A DNA stretch of 64,000 bases from Pampus argenteus (taxonomy: Eukaryota; Chordata; Actinopteri; Scombriformes; Stromateidae). Under the pieces are notes generated by a model that ran no database searches, was not told where the DNA came from, and saw only the letters and a program-made list of their open reading frames with translations. The stretch is taken from NCBI GenBank assembly GCA_036937835.1, contig CM072876.1, forward strand, positions 4,335,001 to 4,399,000, read 5' to 3'. The position numbers and the translations under genes are program-made. Positions 49,405-63,700 of the stretch are shown piece after piece (within the stretch, counting starts at the first letter, position 1; each line of letters starts with the position of its first letter).

Positions 49405-49902
49405 ACTCCATCGACCAGATGAGCGTCTTTATTTGCCTCCAGGCACACAAACAGGTCTGCATTTTACATACCTGAGGTGTCAGCAATGCGAGCCACCAAC
49501 TAACGGGTAACAAGTGAAGTATTGCAAGGCTCCACTGCTTGTAACTAATAACCATACATGGCTGCTTTAACACGGACGCTTACCTTAGAGATTTCATTGC
49601 GCCGTCCCTGAAGAGAAACAATAGTCTTTCAATTGCTCTCAATGACACCACAACAATTGAAGCTGATGTTTGCATAGCATGTATCACCTGCCTCAAATAG
49701 CACATTTCCTCCATGGCTGAAAACAAGGTCCTGATACCACGAAGAAGGAGATAGCAGCCTGCAGCTAGGTTACACCAGATCTCGCCCTGCTGTCTCATCG
49801 CCTCAAAGTTTTTTTTTTTCTTTGCCAAAAGAGTTGAGGCAGACTTGGGATCAGTTTTCTCCGGCAAACGAGCAAACTTCGCCTATCTCATCTAACACAC
49901 AC

Positions 49903-49927
49903 TTTTTTTTTTTTTTTTTTTTTTTTT
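49903..49927. repeat. Run of 25 T
   Basis: Uninterrupted T homopolymer. Confidence 0.9.
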
Positions 49928-50066
49928 CTGGAGGGGATGACGATGATGAGCAGCAAAGATACAAGCACCCCGGGGAGCCAATTATCACATTGAGGAGATT
50001 TGCTTAGTGTTTCAAGAAGACAATGTTTGGCATGAAACACACACAGCCAGCCATACAGACTGACGT

Positions 50067-50067
<1 letters not shown>

Positions 50068-50101
<34 letters not shown>
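50068..50101. repeat. (CA)n microsatellite
   Basis: About 17 CA units. Confidence 0.95.
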
Positions 50102-50103
<2 letters not shown>

Positions 50104-52601
50104 CGGGCTAAGGGAGGCAGAAATGCACATCGTGATGCTCAAGTATAAAAAGTGTGCAAACACGTGCGTACACACATAAACATGATGCTTTCACACATGC
50201 AATCACACAAATGGGTGATTATCTACGCAAGTACAGAGAAGAGAGCGAACCCGAGATCGCCAACATGTAGCACATTTCCCTCACAACCTGCTGGGTCCCC
50301 AGACTGCACCGGCTGTATTTCCACACAGAGAGGAAGCCCACTGAATATCAATTCATGCTTCCAGTGTATGCAAAGCTATCGAGAGGGGCTTCATTTCTGA
50401 TGCTTGTCTGAAACATAGCAACAGATAAAAAAAAAAGAACTGGATGGATTGTAAAAAACGAAGAGTTGCAGGCGGCTTAGCTCAACTCAAGGTCAATAGT
50501 TTGGTTTGAATAACTTCAGAGGCGACAGGGGCTGCGGATGTAAGGAGCACCGATATAATTGAATAGCAGCACTTTTGCGAGGAGGCTAATTAGATGGATC
50601 GTGGAAGTCAGGAGAAAGCAATGGCATTAGTTAACATTTCTTGCATTTTTTTTAGCACATACTACATAAATTACTTCAACTAACACGTCCTTAGGCATCA
50701 ACCTGACCCCAAAACAAAAACAATAGTCGTGTTTTTAGCCAGTATTAAAATCTCGGTAAAAAAATGAAAAAAGCCACATGTATTACAGTGTGTACTCTAC
50801 ATTATCTTAAAGATCTCATATTAGTATCTCATTAAAAGTGCACGAGTGCAACAGCAAATTAATTAATAGGAACAAAGCTTAAAAAAGATCTATGTAGCAG
50901 AGCATGCTAATGTGACGAGGTTGTACACCGTTCTTGCTTTGATTTGCTTGTGCAACAAGTGCAACAACGACTGTGATACAATAGTTGAAGGAAGAAGAAG
51001 AAGAAGGACGTGAATCCAGTCAAACGCATTAAAGCAATAAAGGTAACCGGTCTGTGTCCCTTTCCGCGCTCGCTTGCAATCGCTGCACAGTTATCGACTA
51101 CCTCAGGTGCCATTGCTGACAATCTTTAAGAAATGGACACTGACGTTCAATTGTCACAGCTACCTAAAAAAAAAAAAAAAAAGTTGAAAGTGCATCCGGT
51201 AAACTGTAGGAACAGTTTGTTCAACATATATGCCGTCATATTCCATCTATGAAGCCCTGGTAAAAAAGCCAACTGCAGGGAAAATATCATCAAAGGAATC
51301 AAATCTACAAACAGATTACTGCACAAGATGTTATTTTGGTGGATCAGAGGGGACTTTCATCTCCGTCTTTGAATAATGCAATCTTGCCATGGCCAGTGGG
51401 TATTGGAGGGAGGCCATTTGAAATCTAATTGTAGCATATGGGTGCTCCATTGATTTGAGAGTGAAGGGATGGGAGATGGGAACCTCTCTGGGAGAAGAAA
51501 CTTCATGACTAACATGAATCTGCCTAATCTGCTTGAATGCTTATTCTCTGATGGTAAACAATAAGGTAATATCTTCACAAATGAACCGTACACTGTATAT
51601 CCACGGTGAGCGTTTTTGATTTGAAATAATTGGCGTTGCACTAATGCATTTCTCTCTAGGGCCCGTGATTCATTGCATCTGCACTGTGGCTCCGTTTAGA
51701 GACAAACTGTAGATGAGAGACTCGGTCAAAGCTTTGGCCTCTATTTCCAAGAGGTCCCTCGAGGCGTGGGAGAGCAGACAGAAGGTCAGGACACCTGTCT
51801 ACAGCACAGAACCATGTCCTGTCCTTCAGGCCCATCACGTGACATTACCCCCACAAGAGAAAAGACGGAAAAAAATAAAAAAAAATAAGAGGACACAGAA
51901 ATGACGGGAGGTCACCTGTTTCAATCCAGTCGACCAGTGGGAAAAACCGGATGGAAAAGGTGGCATTACCAGCTACTTTCTTCCAACGAGGCACAGAGCT
52001 GCTGTAGCACGAGCACACACATGCATACACAGTCATCTGCATAGACATACATGAGTCTGAACTTACACACACACATACAGAAGCTTGCACACACACACAC
52101 CAAGGAGAAAGGAGAGAAAGTGTGTGTGTGTTGTTTATGTGCTTTTATGTCATTCCCCTTGTTATCTCTTGGGCTTTCTGCAGCGCTGGCACCCCAGGGG
52201 ATGGAAAAAAAAAGAAGACAAACACAGTTTGATGTGGTCGAATTTTCTGCCGTCGGAGAATAAGAAAAAGAAAGAAAAGCCTTTAAAAAAATAAAAAATA
52301 AAAAAATCCTGAAAGCGAGATGCAAAATGTAATTGCATCCTCAATCACGTTCAGAGGAACTCTATCACTACAACGTCTTTCCCCTGTCGTGCTTCATACA
52401 TGGAGACTCATTAGGCTTGCTGTCCTTCACACGACGACAATAAAGAATCATTGACGGAGGAATCGAATTGTGAGATACTGAGCTGTGTAATCACCGGGAT
52501 TTATCTCCATTTTACAACCTCTTATCATTTCATAATTCATATTTCCAACTGTTGCCTCTCCCCTCTGGGATAGAGTGAGGGACGAGACTGATGATTGAAT
52601 G

Positions 52602-52630
52602 CTCTCTCTCTCTCTCTCTCTGTCTCTCTC
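52602..52630. repeat. (CT)n microsatellite
   Basis: CT array with one TGTC interruption. Confidence 0.9.
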
Positions 52631-54660
52631 ATTCGATCTCTATCCTCAATCAGCTGCCAGACGCAAGTTTACCACCAATGGCTAAAATATGATGGATATC
52701 CATGTGTATGCATGTGTTATGTTGGACTTTTAACATTTTTTTCATGACATACGCGCACAAAATGTTCATTGCACGTGTGTACGTGTGTACACGTTTCCTC
52801 CCATCTCTCATCAGCAACACTGAACCAAAAATGCAGAATATGATTGATGAAAGGCAGCGTATTGTGAAGAGTGGTATGTAAAGAAAACAGCCGGCCTTGA
52901 ATGATTTACTCTGTTTCCCTCCGTTATAATAAGCTGTAGCATTACCAAAAAATATATGGATTCACGCGCCAAAAAACAGGGGTAATAGAAGTGGAAGAAA
53001 AATGGAAAGAGAAAAGAGAGACAGACTGGACAGAACGATTCGAGGGAGAAGCGGAAAGATTTCTGCAGCTGTAATATGATTTATGTGCAGACAACATTAG
53101 GTAACATACATACAGAGTTGGATTAAGATGCACGCTCTTTATGCGTACACCAAGATTATCCTTTGTGAGGCTGCCTTTATAAACTTACTGATATTTTCGG
53201 CTCATATATATATGTATGCAATTATTTTCTGTCAGTTATGGAAGTGACGGAAAGAAAAGGAAAAAAAAACCACAGTCTACGATTATGACTTAGAAAGTTA
53301 TTTCCCGGTCTAAACGTTGCGTACAGAGGATTGTATGGATTACTCTGCATTGTATAACATTTTGTCATATTCTAAGTTTAACACAGCGCGGCAGAAGCTC
53401 AGGCAGCTGCTGCTTGGTTTGCAAAGCAGCACCAGTAGCCAGGATGATACAGTTTGAGCCACTGGGCAGCAGCTTCACTTGCTGGGCTTGAGCAGTCCAA
53501 TACTACAGCAGTGGTATTTGTGCTACAGTTGCCCGTCATTGCCGAGAGAAGCCAAAAGACTCTCTGCTGCAGTGAGATTTAGTGTTGACAGGTGTGTTGG
53601 TGCCAGTGCACAGGGAGTGCAGGTGTGTGACAGGAAACAATTGATGTCAAAAGGAAAAAGAGGGCATGTTGTAGAAGTGTAAGCGTACTGTATGTTGAGT
53701 AATGTTTAAATACACGAAGCACTGCTGCTGAATCAGGCTGGAATCAAAGCTAACATCTTTACTTAATAACATTTGATCGCTCTTATGATTTAGCAAAAAA
53801 ACACAAAAAACAAACACTTTCAAACAAGAACAAATAGAAAATTATGTGTTAAATTAATTATTCATTTGCTAATGTAATGCTGCTATGTCTCTGTAAAACA
53901 CAAACCAGGTTAAATCATATGATCAGATCAAATATTTAACGATCAAATTAAATGAATACTGTATGAAGCTCGAAGGTTTACCATCGACCTCGGAGGTATA
54001 GCTCGACTAGAAATTCAGAGCAAGAGGAAAAGTTCACTTAATGGATATTTTTTATTTTAATCAGCCATATCTCATGGCCTTCACCTGTGGTTATAAAAGG
54101 TTCAGTTCGGAGATGGTTCAAGTTGATTTCAAGTTTTATTCACATAGTAACAACAACTAAAACCATCTCACCATGACAACTGAAAGACTGTCAGAGATGC
54201 TGTGTTGTTTAATAGGAAAATAAGACCTCATTTCAGCACCAGGAGCTGTTCATACGGTAGCACTAAACTGGATCAATCAGCCTCATACGTGACGCAGAAT
54301 GGGGGTTTGCTCCATACACGGTGATATTTATTAGAAGATGTCAACATCATTGGGAATTAAAAGGACTTTACATTTAGATTGCTATTTCATATCTCCAGTT
54401 GATTTCTGACACCATTCATAAACGTTTTAATCTTTAGCTAAATGTGAAAGTTTTGGCCCACATTTGTCTAGGTCTGTTGGGAACATACAATCTCTTCACT
54501 AGCTAACATAATAACCTAAAAATATGATTGTACGTCTTATGCAACAACTATGTAATCTTGTTTGAATTGGACTGTGCTTTAAAAGACTTCCAACAACACA
54601 ACACCGCGGTGAGACGGCTCAATCCGAAAAAGTTCTTCTCCTTTACGTCACCCTTCATTT

Positions 54661-54680
54661 GGGGGGTGGGGGAGGGGCGG
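54661..54680 (+). other. G-quadruplex-prone G-run cluster
   Basis: Runs of 6, 5, 4 and 2 G separated by single bases. Confidence 0.45.
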
Positions 54681-54899
54681 TTATACTTGACATATTTTCA
54701 CGATGAACAGCTTGATTTGCCATCTGCATCACGCTGCTGAGGCAAAAGTGGGTAGATGTTGAGAAGGAGAACTGGGGAGAGTGAAGAAAGAGTCATGGTT
54801 TTTTTTTTTTTCTTTTTCGCAGGAGGAGTGAGGAAAGGAAACACAGATGGAGAGAGTCGAGTGGTGTAGATGCGAGTCTGGGATGTTCTGAGTCTTCCC

Positions 54900-54929
54900 C
54901 CCTCCTCCTCCTCCTCCTTCTCCTCCTCG
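54900..54929. repeat. (CCT)n microsatellite
   Basis: About nine CCT units with one TTC interruption. Confidence 0.9.
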
Positions 54930-55195
54930 CCAAGCAACAGGAAGAGGCTTTGTACCATTGGTTCCTTACTCAGAGGCAAACTTGCTCCCAGATCGCTACA
55001 GAAGAACAGGAAGATCGACTCACGGACATCCATTAATGTAGCAGTCATGTATTCTCACTTCAGCTTCATGTAACACTGCAGAGGCGCAAATGTAAGTACA
55101 CAGGAGTGAAAATACCCACACACACACACAGAATCAAACAGCTGAAGGTGAGCCATAACAGCTCCCCCCTCATTACTGTGAAACTCAATACCCCT

Positions 55196-55221
55196 ACACA
55201 CACACACACACACACACACAC
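55196..55221. repeat. (CA)n microsatellite
   Basis: About 13 CA units; a shorter array lies at about 55117-55130. Confidence 0.9.
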
Positions 55222-55383
55222 TCCCTCCACTCTCCACACCCCTCCTTCTGCATTACTGACACTCCTCTCTGTGGTAGCGGCAAGCGGACAGAGAGGAAGG
55301 GCTTTAAATGATTTTTTTTCTCGGTTCTTTGGAGATGTCAGCTCCTATTCCCTGTGTTTGGAAAAGGAAGAGGATGAGGAACA

Positions 55384-55437
55384 GGGACGGGGGATTTCAG
55401 AGATTGGGGGAGGAGGGGGGAGGACAGGGTGGGAGGG
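55384..55437 (+). other. G-run cluster, seven runs
   Basis: Seven runs of three to six G in 54 bases on the plus strand, with purine-rich spacers. Confidence 0.5.
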
Positions 55438-56051
55438 TGCAGCTGAGATCCACGCAGCACTCTCGCCTACAAAGAAGACCTGTCTGCTGACTTTAATGTT
55501 GCACTCTGCCACCAGTAGGATTTTCATAAAGGGGAGAGAGAGAGACGTTGCAGAGATGAAAGGAAAGAAGTTACTTGGTAAGAGAGACACAGAATGATGC
55601 CGAGTTAAAAAAAAAAAGACACAGTCAGACATGGATGGGCAGCAAAGGTGGAGCAAAGTCATCTAGAGGTGGCGTCGACACACCACCAACACTGCAAATA
55701 AATAGCATTAGCACACTTGCACACCGAAGCTCTGTAAAAAACCTGACTCCATCCGGCGAAAATTAGCATTCTGTCAGCTCCAGTGTTGATGTTCACACCG
55801 CTCTCAGCGAAATAAGGACACGAGTGTCTCCTTCCCATCATTCATAATGCATGACGCACAATATATGTGTGTGAGGCATATCACTTCAGAGGCAGGCCAC
55901 ACCAAACTCTGCTCAGGATTAGGTGAAGAAGATCTCCTAAAGAATACGGGATTCCAAGATGGCTCCAAGTGGAAGCATCATTTATAATTGAATCTTCCCT
56001 AGAGGATAGTGCAGCCTGTCTGCCTTTGCCAAGGCTTCGCAGAGAGCTCTT

Positions 56052-56071
56052 ACTCTCTCTCTCTCTCTCTC
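56052..56071. repeat. (CT)n microsatellite
   Basis: About ten CT units. Confidence 0.9.
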
Positions 56072-56283
56072 CCAGTCTGTCTCTGACTCTCCCCCTTCTC
56101 TCTGTAAAAACTGAAAGGCCCTCATACACAAATATAACACAGCAACCTCAGCCACTGATCTTATCCCAAGGCCTTTATGACTCAAACCACAGTTGGACAC
56201 ATTTATTCATTCTGAAGTTTTTACAAACTTGGCCTTTTTTTTTTTTTTTGTTCAAGGAGAGGGAAAAGTTACAATTTTTTTAA

Positions 56284-56305
56284 ATATATATATATATATA
56301 TATAT
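56284..56305. repeat. (AT)n microsatellite
   Basis: About 11 AT units, about 35 bases after a 15-base T run. Confidence 0.9.
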
Positions 56306-57778
56306 TTTTATATAAACACTGCTTTACAAAATATGTGGTGCGTTTGCAGCACCTGGCAGTAATGATAATTAGGACCGGGGGCATGATGCCAATAAATGTG
56401 GAATTAGTGTCAACTGCAAGTTCATAAGAAACACACAAAACACTGTACTCTAAAATAACCACATAATTCCTACTGTTTATGCATATTTTGTGTTGAGTAA
56501 ATTTGCAGCATTAAAAAATAAATTGCTGACCACCTGTGTGTCGTCTTGTTTTACATCAGACGATAAAAACGCAGCATATCACGTTGTGTACCGAAAAAGC
56601 TGTCATTTACCCTTTCTATACAATATGATGTGTCAAAACGTATTGACTGAAAAGAAAAAAAAAAAAAGAGGAGCAGACTCTTCCTTCCAGTGAAGCAGAT
56701 AGTGTTGTTGAGTTATTTTTCACATGATGTCAACAATCCACAGCGGCAAATGGATTTTGCCAGTTCGGTTTGTTTGCCTCACATTGGTTGTGTACTGAAT
56801 GTAATGAGTCAGGATGGATTTGAGTTTCTGTCAAACCGGCTGCCACATTCGCCACACTGAGCAAGCAGCTGCAGCGTTTGCAGAACGATAGAGAGATGGT
56901 GTTAATTTTCAAGTCCCGATGATGCATAATGAAAGCTAGGTAACTTTGTCGCCTCTCTCTCTCTCTCTCCTCCTCAGCTGGCTCCAACAGAAAGCCCGAG
57001 AATGCGCAAAGTGATAATTAAGATGGCACCTCCGCATATAGTCGTCCGTCACATACAGTAATTGCAGTTCTTCAATGAAAACTGACAGGTACAAACAAAA
57101 GTGTTGCAAGCTGAAGCAGAGAGGGGAACCTTGGCAGCTCTGTCAAATCATCCGTTCTTCTGACATACTGGTCGTGTTCACTATCTCAACTACAAGTTGA
57201 TAAAAACACCTTGAGAATCTGTTTCAGATGCGCCCCTGCCTTAGAAGAATATGGATTAGAGAGCTGATGAATGAATGGATACTAAAAGGAAACTGTGTCT
57301 TGTATGAGGCAGGACTAATTCTCCCTCTGAGATCAAATAGAAAACACAAAATGCTGTACACAGTGATGGCTCTTCTACAACCAATGACAATCGAGCTGAC
57401 AACACAGATCTCTGTTTTTTTTTTTTAAGATCAAAATCAAACTGTGAATAAACATGCCCGATGACCTTTTTTGTTTTTTTTCTTCCATTTGTTCAGTGTG
57501 CTCCCTTTGTCTGAATTTGATGATTGCCCGCTTGAAACACAGCTTCATTGTCTTCTCCAATTCTAGACCAGCTGTGCCTGCGGTTGGCATAGCAACCACC
57601 ACATCCTAGCCACCGATGTCTGTGACAGACCTGATACCGTCTCAAAACCCCTACCTACATCAAACACCTTTACATCTCATTGATTAACTCGCAAAGCAGT
57701 TCCTCCCCGCTAATGATGAACAGAAATACTTAAATGTGCAGTGCAATGCACCTCCCACACCTCCTGTACACGCTCCAT

Positions 57779-57798
57779 CACACACACACACACACACA
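57779..57798. repeat. (CA)n microsatellite
   Basis: About ten CA units. Confidence 0.9.
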
Positions 57799-60700
57799 GA
57801 AAGAAACACACACACATACAAAATGCTGGCTGCAGTGAGAGACAGAAAACTATTTCTATCATGCTTGTACTTTTCAGAAGTTTACTCCACCACCTCCCTC
57901 TGAGCCAAAAACTTCAATTCCATACTAACATTTAAGGTGATATAAGACTTACCGCGGCCGTGCTTTTCTCACTCAAGTTTTCATGTGACGGTCTATGATA
58001 AGTTGACAATTATAGAGCTGTATTTGGGAAACAATAGGTGAGACCTCAGGTGTCAACGCATGAAAGGTAGTATGTGTCTGATAGATTCTGCAAATCTATA
58101 GGTTGTGGTAAAGGGAGGGGCATAGTTGGTCAACGCCACATAAATACTTAACACGCTCCAGTGTTGATCATTAGAAGGAAGGGCTAGGCTTAACTCAGGT
58201 TGCCATCAAATCCAATCAAACAAGAGATTTTCTGCCCTGGTACAGGTGCAGGATTCAGTAGCAGAGCAGAGGAAATATGTGAATGTGATGTAAGATCTAG
58301 CATGCATAAATAATATTTAAGCACACATGTACAATAATCTTTCTTTTACACTTTCTCTTAGCCACAAAAACACACTACGAGATAGAAAGCACACTCTCAG
58401 CCTGAGACAGCCTTTATCATTGCAAATGGTTCCAATATTGGAACGGTACTCTGTAGTTGCTGTTTTCCAATTCCCTCCGGCAGGTGGTCTGATTTCAGCC
58501 CTCTATTGAATGTGTCAACCTTATAATTAATGCCCTCCCTCTCCTCAATTCACCTCACCACACTCTCCTCTCCAATCTTCTTTTCCCCGAGTCTCTTTTC
58601 CTCTATTGTCCAGCTACCTTGACCGAGTCTTACTGGTAGTGCTAACCCCTGTTTCAAGGACACTGAACCTTAGAAAATACACAGCAGTGACTCAAACCAT
58701 GGGAGGGAAATTTGGCAGCCGAGGCACAATCCATCTCCTTTCAATGATTTAGCCACAAAGCCGTGGAGAGGTCGGTCCCGCACCACCTTCGCTGTTATCT
58801 GTTTCCAATCCTTTATCAAAAAAAGGGGGAGAATGGGTTCAGGAGGAGGGGAATGGAGGAAGCAATGGAAAGAGATGCTTAAAAGGCCACTGCGATGCAG
58901 CCTATCTACAAATAAACAAGAGGAGTTGCGATCGATGAGAGGGAGGGGGAAGGGACGTGGAGTAAAAGGTTCTTCTTGAAAGCTGTAATTAACAGAATCC
59001 TTGAGCTAGAAGTATGGATTGGCGATAGGCAGGAGGGTGTGCGGCGGGTCTCACTGAGGACAAAACAAAGACACCAAGTGAACACATGTTTTAGGGGGCA
59101 CGCACATCTGCATGTGTAGGCAGGGAGAGTCTGGGTGAGCTTGTGTGGAAGTGTATGCAAATGTATATGCTGATAGTTGAATTTGTTGCTTGGGGTGAGG
59201 ATGAGAGGGCCCAAAGGGAGGACTGGTGGGCGGGGTGTAGGGCAGCAGGATGGAACAAGCTGGCCTCTCAGTGTGTCTTAGCGCTGGCCTAATTAAGGGT
59301 TAAGCCAAAAAGGTTTCCATGTGTGGGTGTGTGTGCTCGCTCGCATTCGAAAGTACATTAGTTGATGTTCGAGGATTTGAAAACCTAAATTCTCTATGGT
59401 GAGTTTTCTCAACATTTTCTGGCCTGTGATCCAAAGTTTAGGTTTCAAGTTCGTCGTGTGACTTTTGCTATTCTGTTTTCAAAAAAAACAAATCGAAAAT
59501 CATTAAATAAATATCACGCTAGAAGGAGGAATGTGAGGAATTACGCTGCCGTCCTGAACGTCCAGTATTTTTATATGACATGTTGTATCTCCAAGGACTG
59601 AGATCTTCCTTACTGCTCTGATGAATGAAGTCTTTTGTTCAAATCTTTTATGAAACATGTATCAAACAACATACAGTTGATGTCACCGATGATCATGTAC
59701 AGACATCAAGTGACCTCAGTTATAGTCCTGAGTTCAAGGTTGAGATGTGTATGTATGTGGATTTTTTTGCAGTGTAAAGCAGTAGCTGTATACCTAGAAG
59801 CTGAGCCACCTATAGTGTCTTAATCCCTTCTTTCTCTCCCTTCTCCTACCCTCTCTCAGCCTTTCATTCATATACCTCAACCCCACCCATTCCCGGCTGG
59901 CTGCAGCCGCTGCTTTTGAAGATGTACTTAGCTGAACTGACGAGAAATTTGAAGCAAACGACGGCGGCTTTCAACAGCTCATGAAAAGCTAAAGAAATGT
60001 GCCAAGAGAAAACCTCAGCCAGAAGAGCCTGTGAGCTACCTTTAACACGCTGAAACCAAAAAAATAAAAAATAAAAAAAGCATCATTCAAATATATTTTG
60101 GCATGTGTTCATTTAACATTCATTTTTATCCTTGCCCTGGGACAATACATTGGTGCAACACACGTGCTCTTGAATCTTTTTTTTTTTGTCAGTTCAATGA
60201 CAAATTGAGAAATGTGTTTGACTCCCATTGGGTGTCAAGCTCATTAAAACATATTACTGCTCCTGTCATATGGAGACTTATAGGCACTCAATCTGTGTTA
60301 AGGAGGAAAAAAAGGAGAAAAAAAAAATACTACAGATGCTTTAAGTATGTTGCAGTAGAAAGGCAAGGTGACAGGGCCCATTGAATAGACGAGACATGAG
60401 CTCTTGTTTCATCAAAGGGAAGACATCAATCCACAGGCTGAGCCAATAGGGCAACAGGTGCCACAGTCACAAAGAGCCTATCAGGATCTGACTTCATTTT
60501 TACTGCGGCGTTGGATATGAATACTGATAGGGATGCGTTTGACTGTGCCAAGGGAGGAATAAACAGCAGCGCAGACGATACAAGAAGAGCCATAAATGTC
60601 TTTGAACCTTTATGCTGTAGCAGTATTGCTTTGTATGTACAATAGGTGACATGAGTAACAGTCCTCTGTTTGGTATTATGGACAAAAAGGCATATGTTTA

Positions 60701-63700
60701 TTATTACATAGAGTAGCAGACTTTTTACCTTGGGGTAACAAAGTTTGCTGCAAAGGTAGAATTTTAATATACTAAATGTGATTTGCAACCGAACCATTTG
60801 CTTGAAAGCTAAACTTTAAGCCCGTATTTTGTCCCCACGGTAATACAGAATGCCATGTGTACTGATACAATATGATATAAAACATAAATCCCCTCTTCTT
60901 CACAAATCACACTCTACAGCTATACCGCCTGCATCCTTGTTCGCATTTCAAAGTCACCTCTTATCAAAACATTCCTTATCTTATCGTGCACAACCTGGCT
61001 ACCCCCAAATCGCTCCAATGCACTTGACCCAAAAAGGTCCATCGAGGAGGGTGCACATCCTCCGTAAGATGTCTGAGGATGTGACGGGATGAATGGCAAG
61101 AGGAGCAGCCAGGAGGAGATTGCCAGATACACTGAGGTCAAGCTCCTGGCCTTGGAAGATGGCTAGTTTTTAATGGTCACAGTTCACCATTTATTTGATT
61201 TTTAGCTTCTTTTTCTTGATCCATGTACTAATCAAATAGACAGCAGTAGCACAAGCATGGGATAGAACTAGGCCACTGAGCTGATGTGTGCATAATGTCT
61301 GTGTGGCATTGACCGTTACTGTAGAAAACACTACAAATTCTACTCGTTATTATTCGAAATACGAGGATGTGATAATAATGGAATTTTATATGAGAGAGAT
61401 GTCAAGGAAGTGAGCAGGGATGAAAGATATCGGATACTGGAAGGCAGCTTTTTATGCCGTAACAGAGCATGTATACATCTACTCAACGAGCAACCCTGAC
61501 ATCAAACATTGAAACAAAGTGAAAACATCAAAGCCGTCTCGGGTTGAACGTTTTGCTCTGTCAAATTTCACATTACCTTGATCAATTTGAACTTTTATTT
61601 TCTCCCATCAAATGCACCACGAGCACCCTGCCAGCGAATACAATAGAAGCTCTGTTCTATCTAGAAGTTCTATCTGGAGAAGCATTTACTGTTGCTAGGA
61701 ACTGCTGTCGAGATAGAGAAGGAAAACAGTTGCGCGGGCGTCTGCCCAGGAACCTAACGCTGTGTGTATTCACGCGCATATACAGATGTATTTATGTGCA
61801 TGGTGCATAGGTGGATATGGAGGCTGCAAACATAAAAATAATCAGAGACTCTCATAATCAGACTTAATCAGCTGGCTGTGGGTCCTTATAAAATAGTGTC
61901 CAGCAAATATTTAAATCGCAGTATGCTGATTGCTTCACTAATGGCCCGCTGCAGAGTGCTCTTTTGTGGCGAGATGAAGAAGCCGGTGAGGCGACGTACG
62001 TGGTTCCAACATGGTAACCAAGTATGGCAGGAGTGAAAAAGGGGTAGTGTTGGGAAAATAAACTGTTAATGTGTCTTGGCTGCCTCACATCCCATTATCC
62101 ATCGCAATATTCTCACACACAAATGTTCTCCACAAAGACCTCCCATGACTAACTGTCCTGCTCATTCCGGCCAGCTGTGTTTGTCTGCAAAAATGGGTGA
62201 AAAAAAGCACTATTACTCATGAGGAGTAATTTGCGCCAGCATTACTGGTACAAAAAAAACAACAACAACACACACACACACACAAAAAAAACCATTAGTT
62301 GAATGCCAAATATCCTCATTTTATCCCATCAAGTTTGTGGTAGTTCGAACCTCCTCAGAATCTAATAAAAGATTTAGACAGTTATCTGAGCTTGCAAACC
62401 CAAGCGGGAGAGATTAGACTAACAAACAAACCCCAAAGAAAACTCGTCTTTTTTTCTTTATCTCAGTTTGCTTTTCAGCATCTTTGCACACAGAACGTGA
62501 TGCTAATCAAGCTTCATTGAAAAAGAGGGATGCTACAGTGCTTCTAAACACTGCTTTCTCTCTCTCTCTTGCAGACATGCTGATGGTGCTATCAGATGGC
62601 ACAACAAGAATGTGTGTCTGGGTTTTTAAAGGTGGAAGGAAGGCAGGGGCAGTCAGGGAAGTTCAGCAGCAGGAGCCATAGTTAGTGGCTGGCTGTAGAC
62701 CTGTGGAGCACTAAAAGGTCCTTTCTCATTATATGCTATCAGCGCTATCATGTTTGGCTGCAAGGTATTTCACTTATCACAGAGGAAAGCCAACAGGATC
62801 CCAAGCTCCTCTCTCACCAAACACTTTAATTGGATCTTTTAGCACTAATCTGCTGCCCCCCAAACACTGCCTGGGTTTTAATTAAACAAATGCCATATTA
62901 GATTTCACTTAGGGCTCCTTGAAATGCCACATTTAACTCATCTTCAACCGTAGCGCCATAGGGAGGTGACGCCAACCCCCCCAAAAATCTTTTTTTAATT
63001 GCTTAATGTTTACAACATAAGCACTTTCTGTACGCGACTGTAATCCAATTCAAAGCTTGTGTTTGAACTGATGTTTTCACCCTCTGCTAGGACCGTGCCA
63101 GCGTGATGAATCGTGGCTTTTGTCCTAAACCCGCGTCTCCATCCGCGCAATGACAGACGCGGCCTCGACTACAGATCTCAAAGAGCCCAATCGTCTCATC
63201 TTGACACTCCTTGGCTTCGATTAATACCAGGATTATTCAGCCAGAAAGCGTCAACAGGACTCATATTTCTCTCTGATACCAGGATAAATGGATCATTCTC
63301 ATGCTGCCGATAAATCAATAGAACATTACACTGATGCAAAGAGAGTTCCCACGAGAAAGGTGACAGGAAGGGAGGGGCTTACCAACGCTGCCGTCTTTGT
63401 TTTTGCCATTCCATATCTTTGTTCTTTCGATATGATGGAAATTTTTTTTTAATCTCATTTGATTTAACGACCAATTAAAACTCACAGAGTGGTCTATCAA
63501 ATACTGCACAATGAATACAAACTTTCCCAAAACAGCTCAATACACCCACAATGCTGCCATAATCCAGACAACACCAGTCCTAAAAGGAGGAAGGACCCAC
63601 TAATGCACCCTTGGGTGCACAAATGAACCCATGCTGGGCCCTAGAGTTGTCAGTGTATCAACTTGTGCAAGCCTAAGAGAGCTATCTCCGAGTCCTGGCC

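Noticed and set aside
49031..49573. Longest minus-strand open frame (180 codons)
   Set aside because: Its proline run is just the G-run region read on the other strand; no recognisable domain, no splice-bounded pattern.
51845..52096. Minus-strand frame with an NATFSIRFF stretch, considered as a possible upstream neurexin exon
   Set aside because: No match to the EGF-like or LNS5 sequence and no suitable phase-1 donor.
55106..55597. Open frame of 163 codons
   Set aside because: Built on CA arrays and a G-rich tract; no family resemblance.
62335..62360. Minus-strand ggttcgaac word resembling a tRNA B box
   Set aside because: No A box, acceptor stem or anticodon arm around it.
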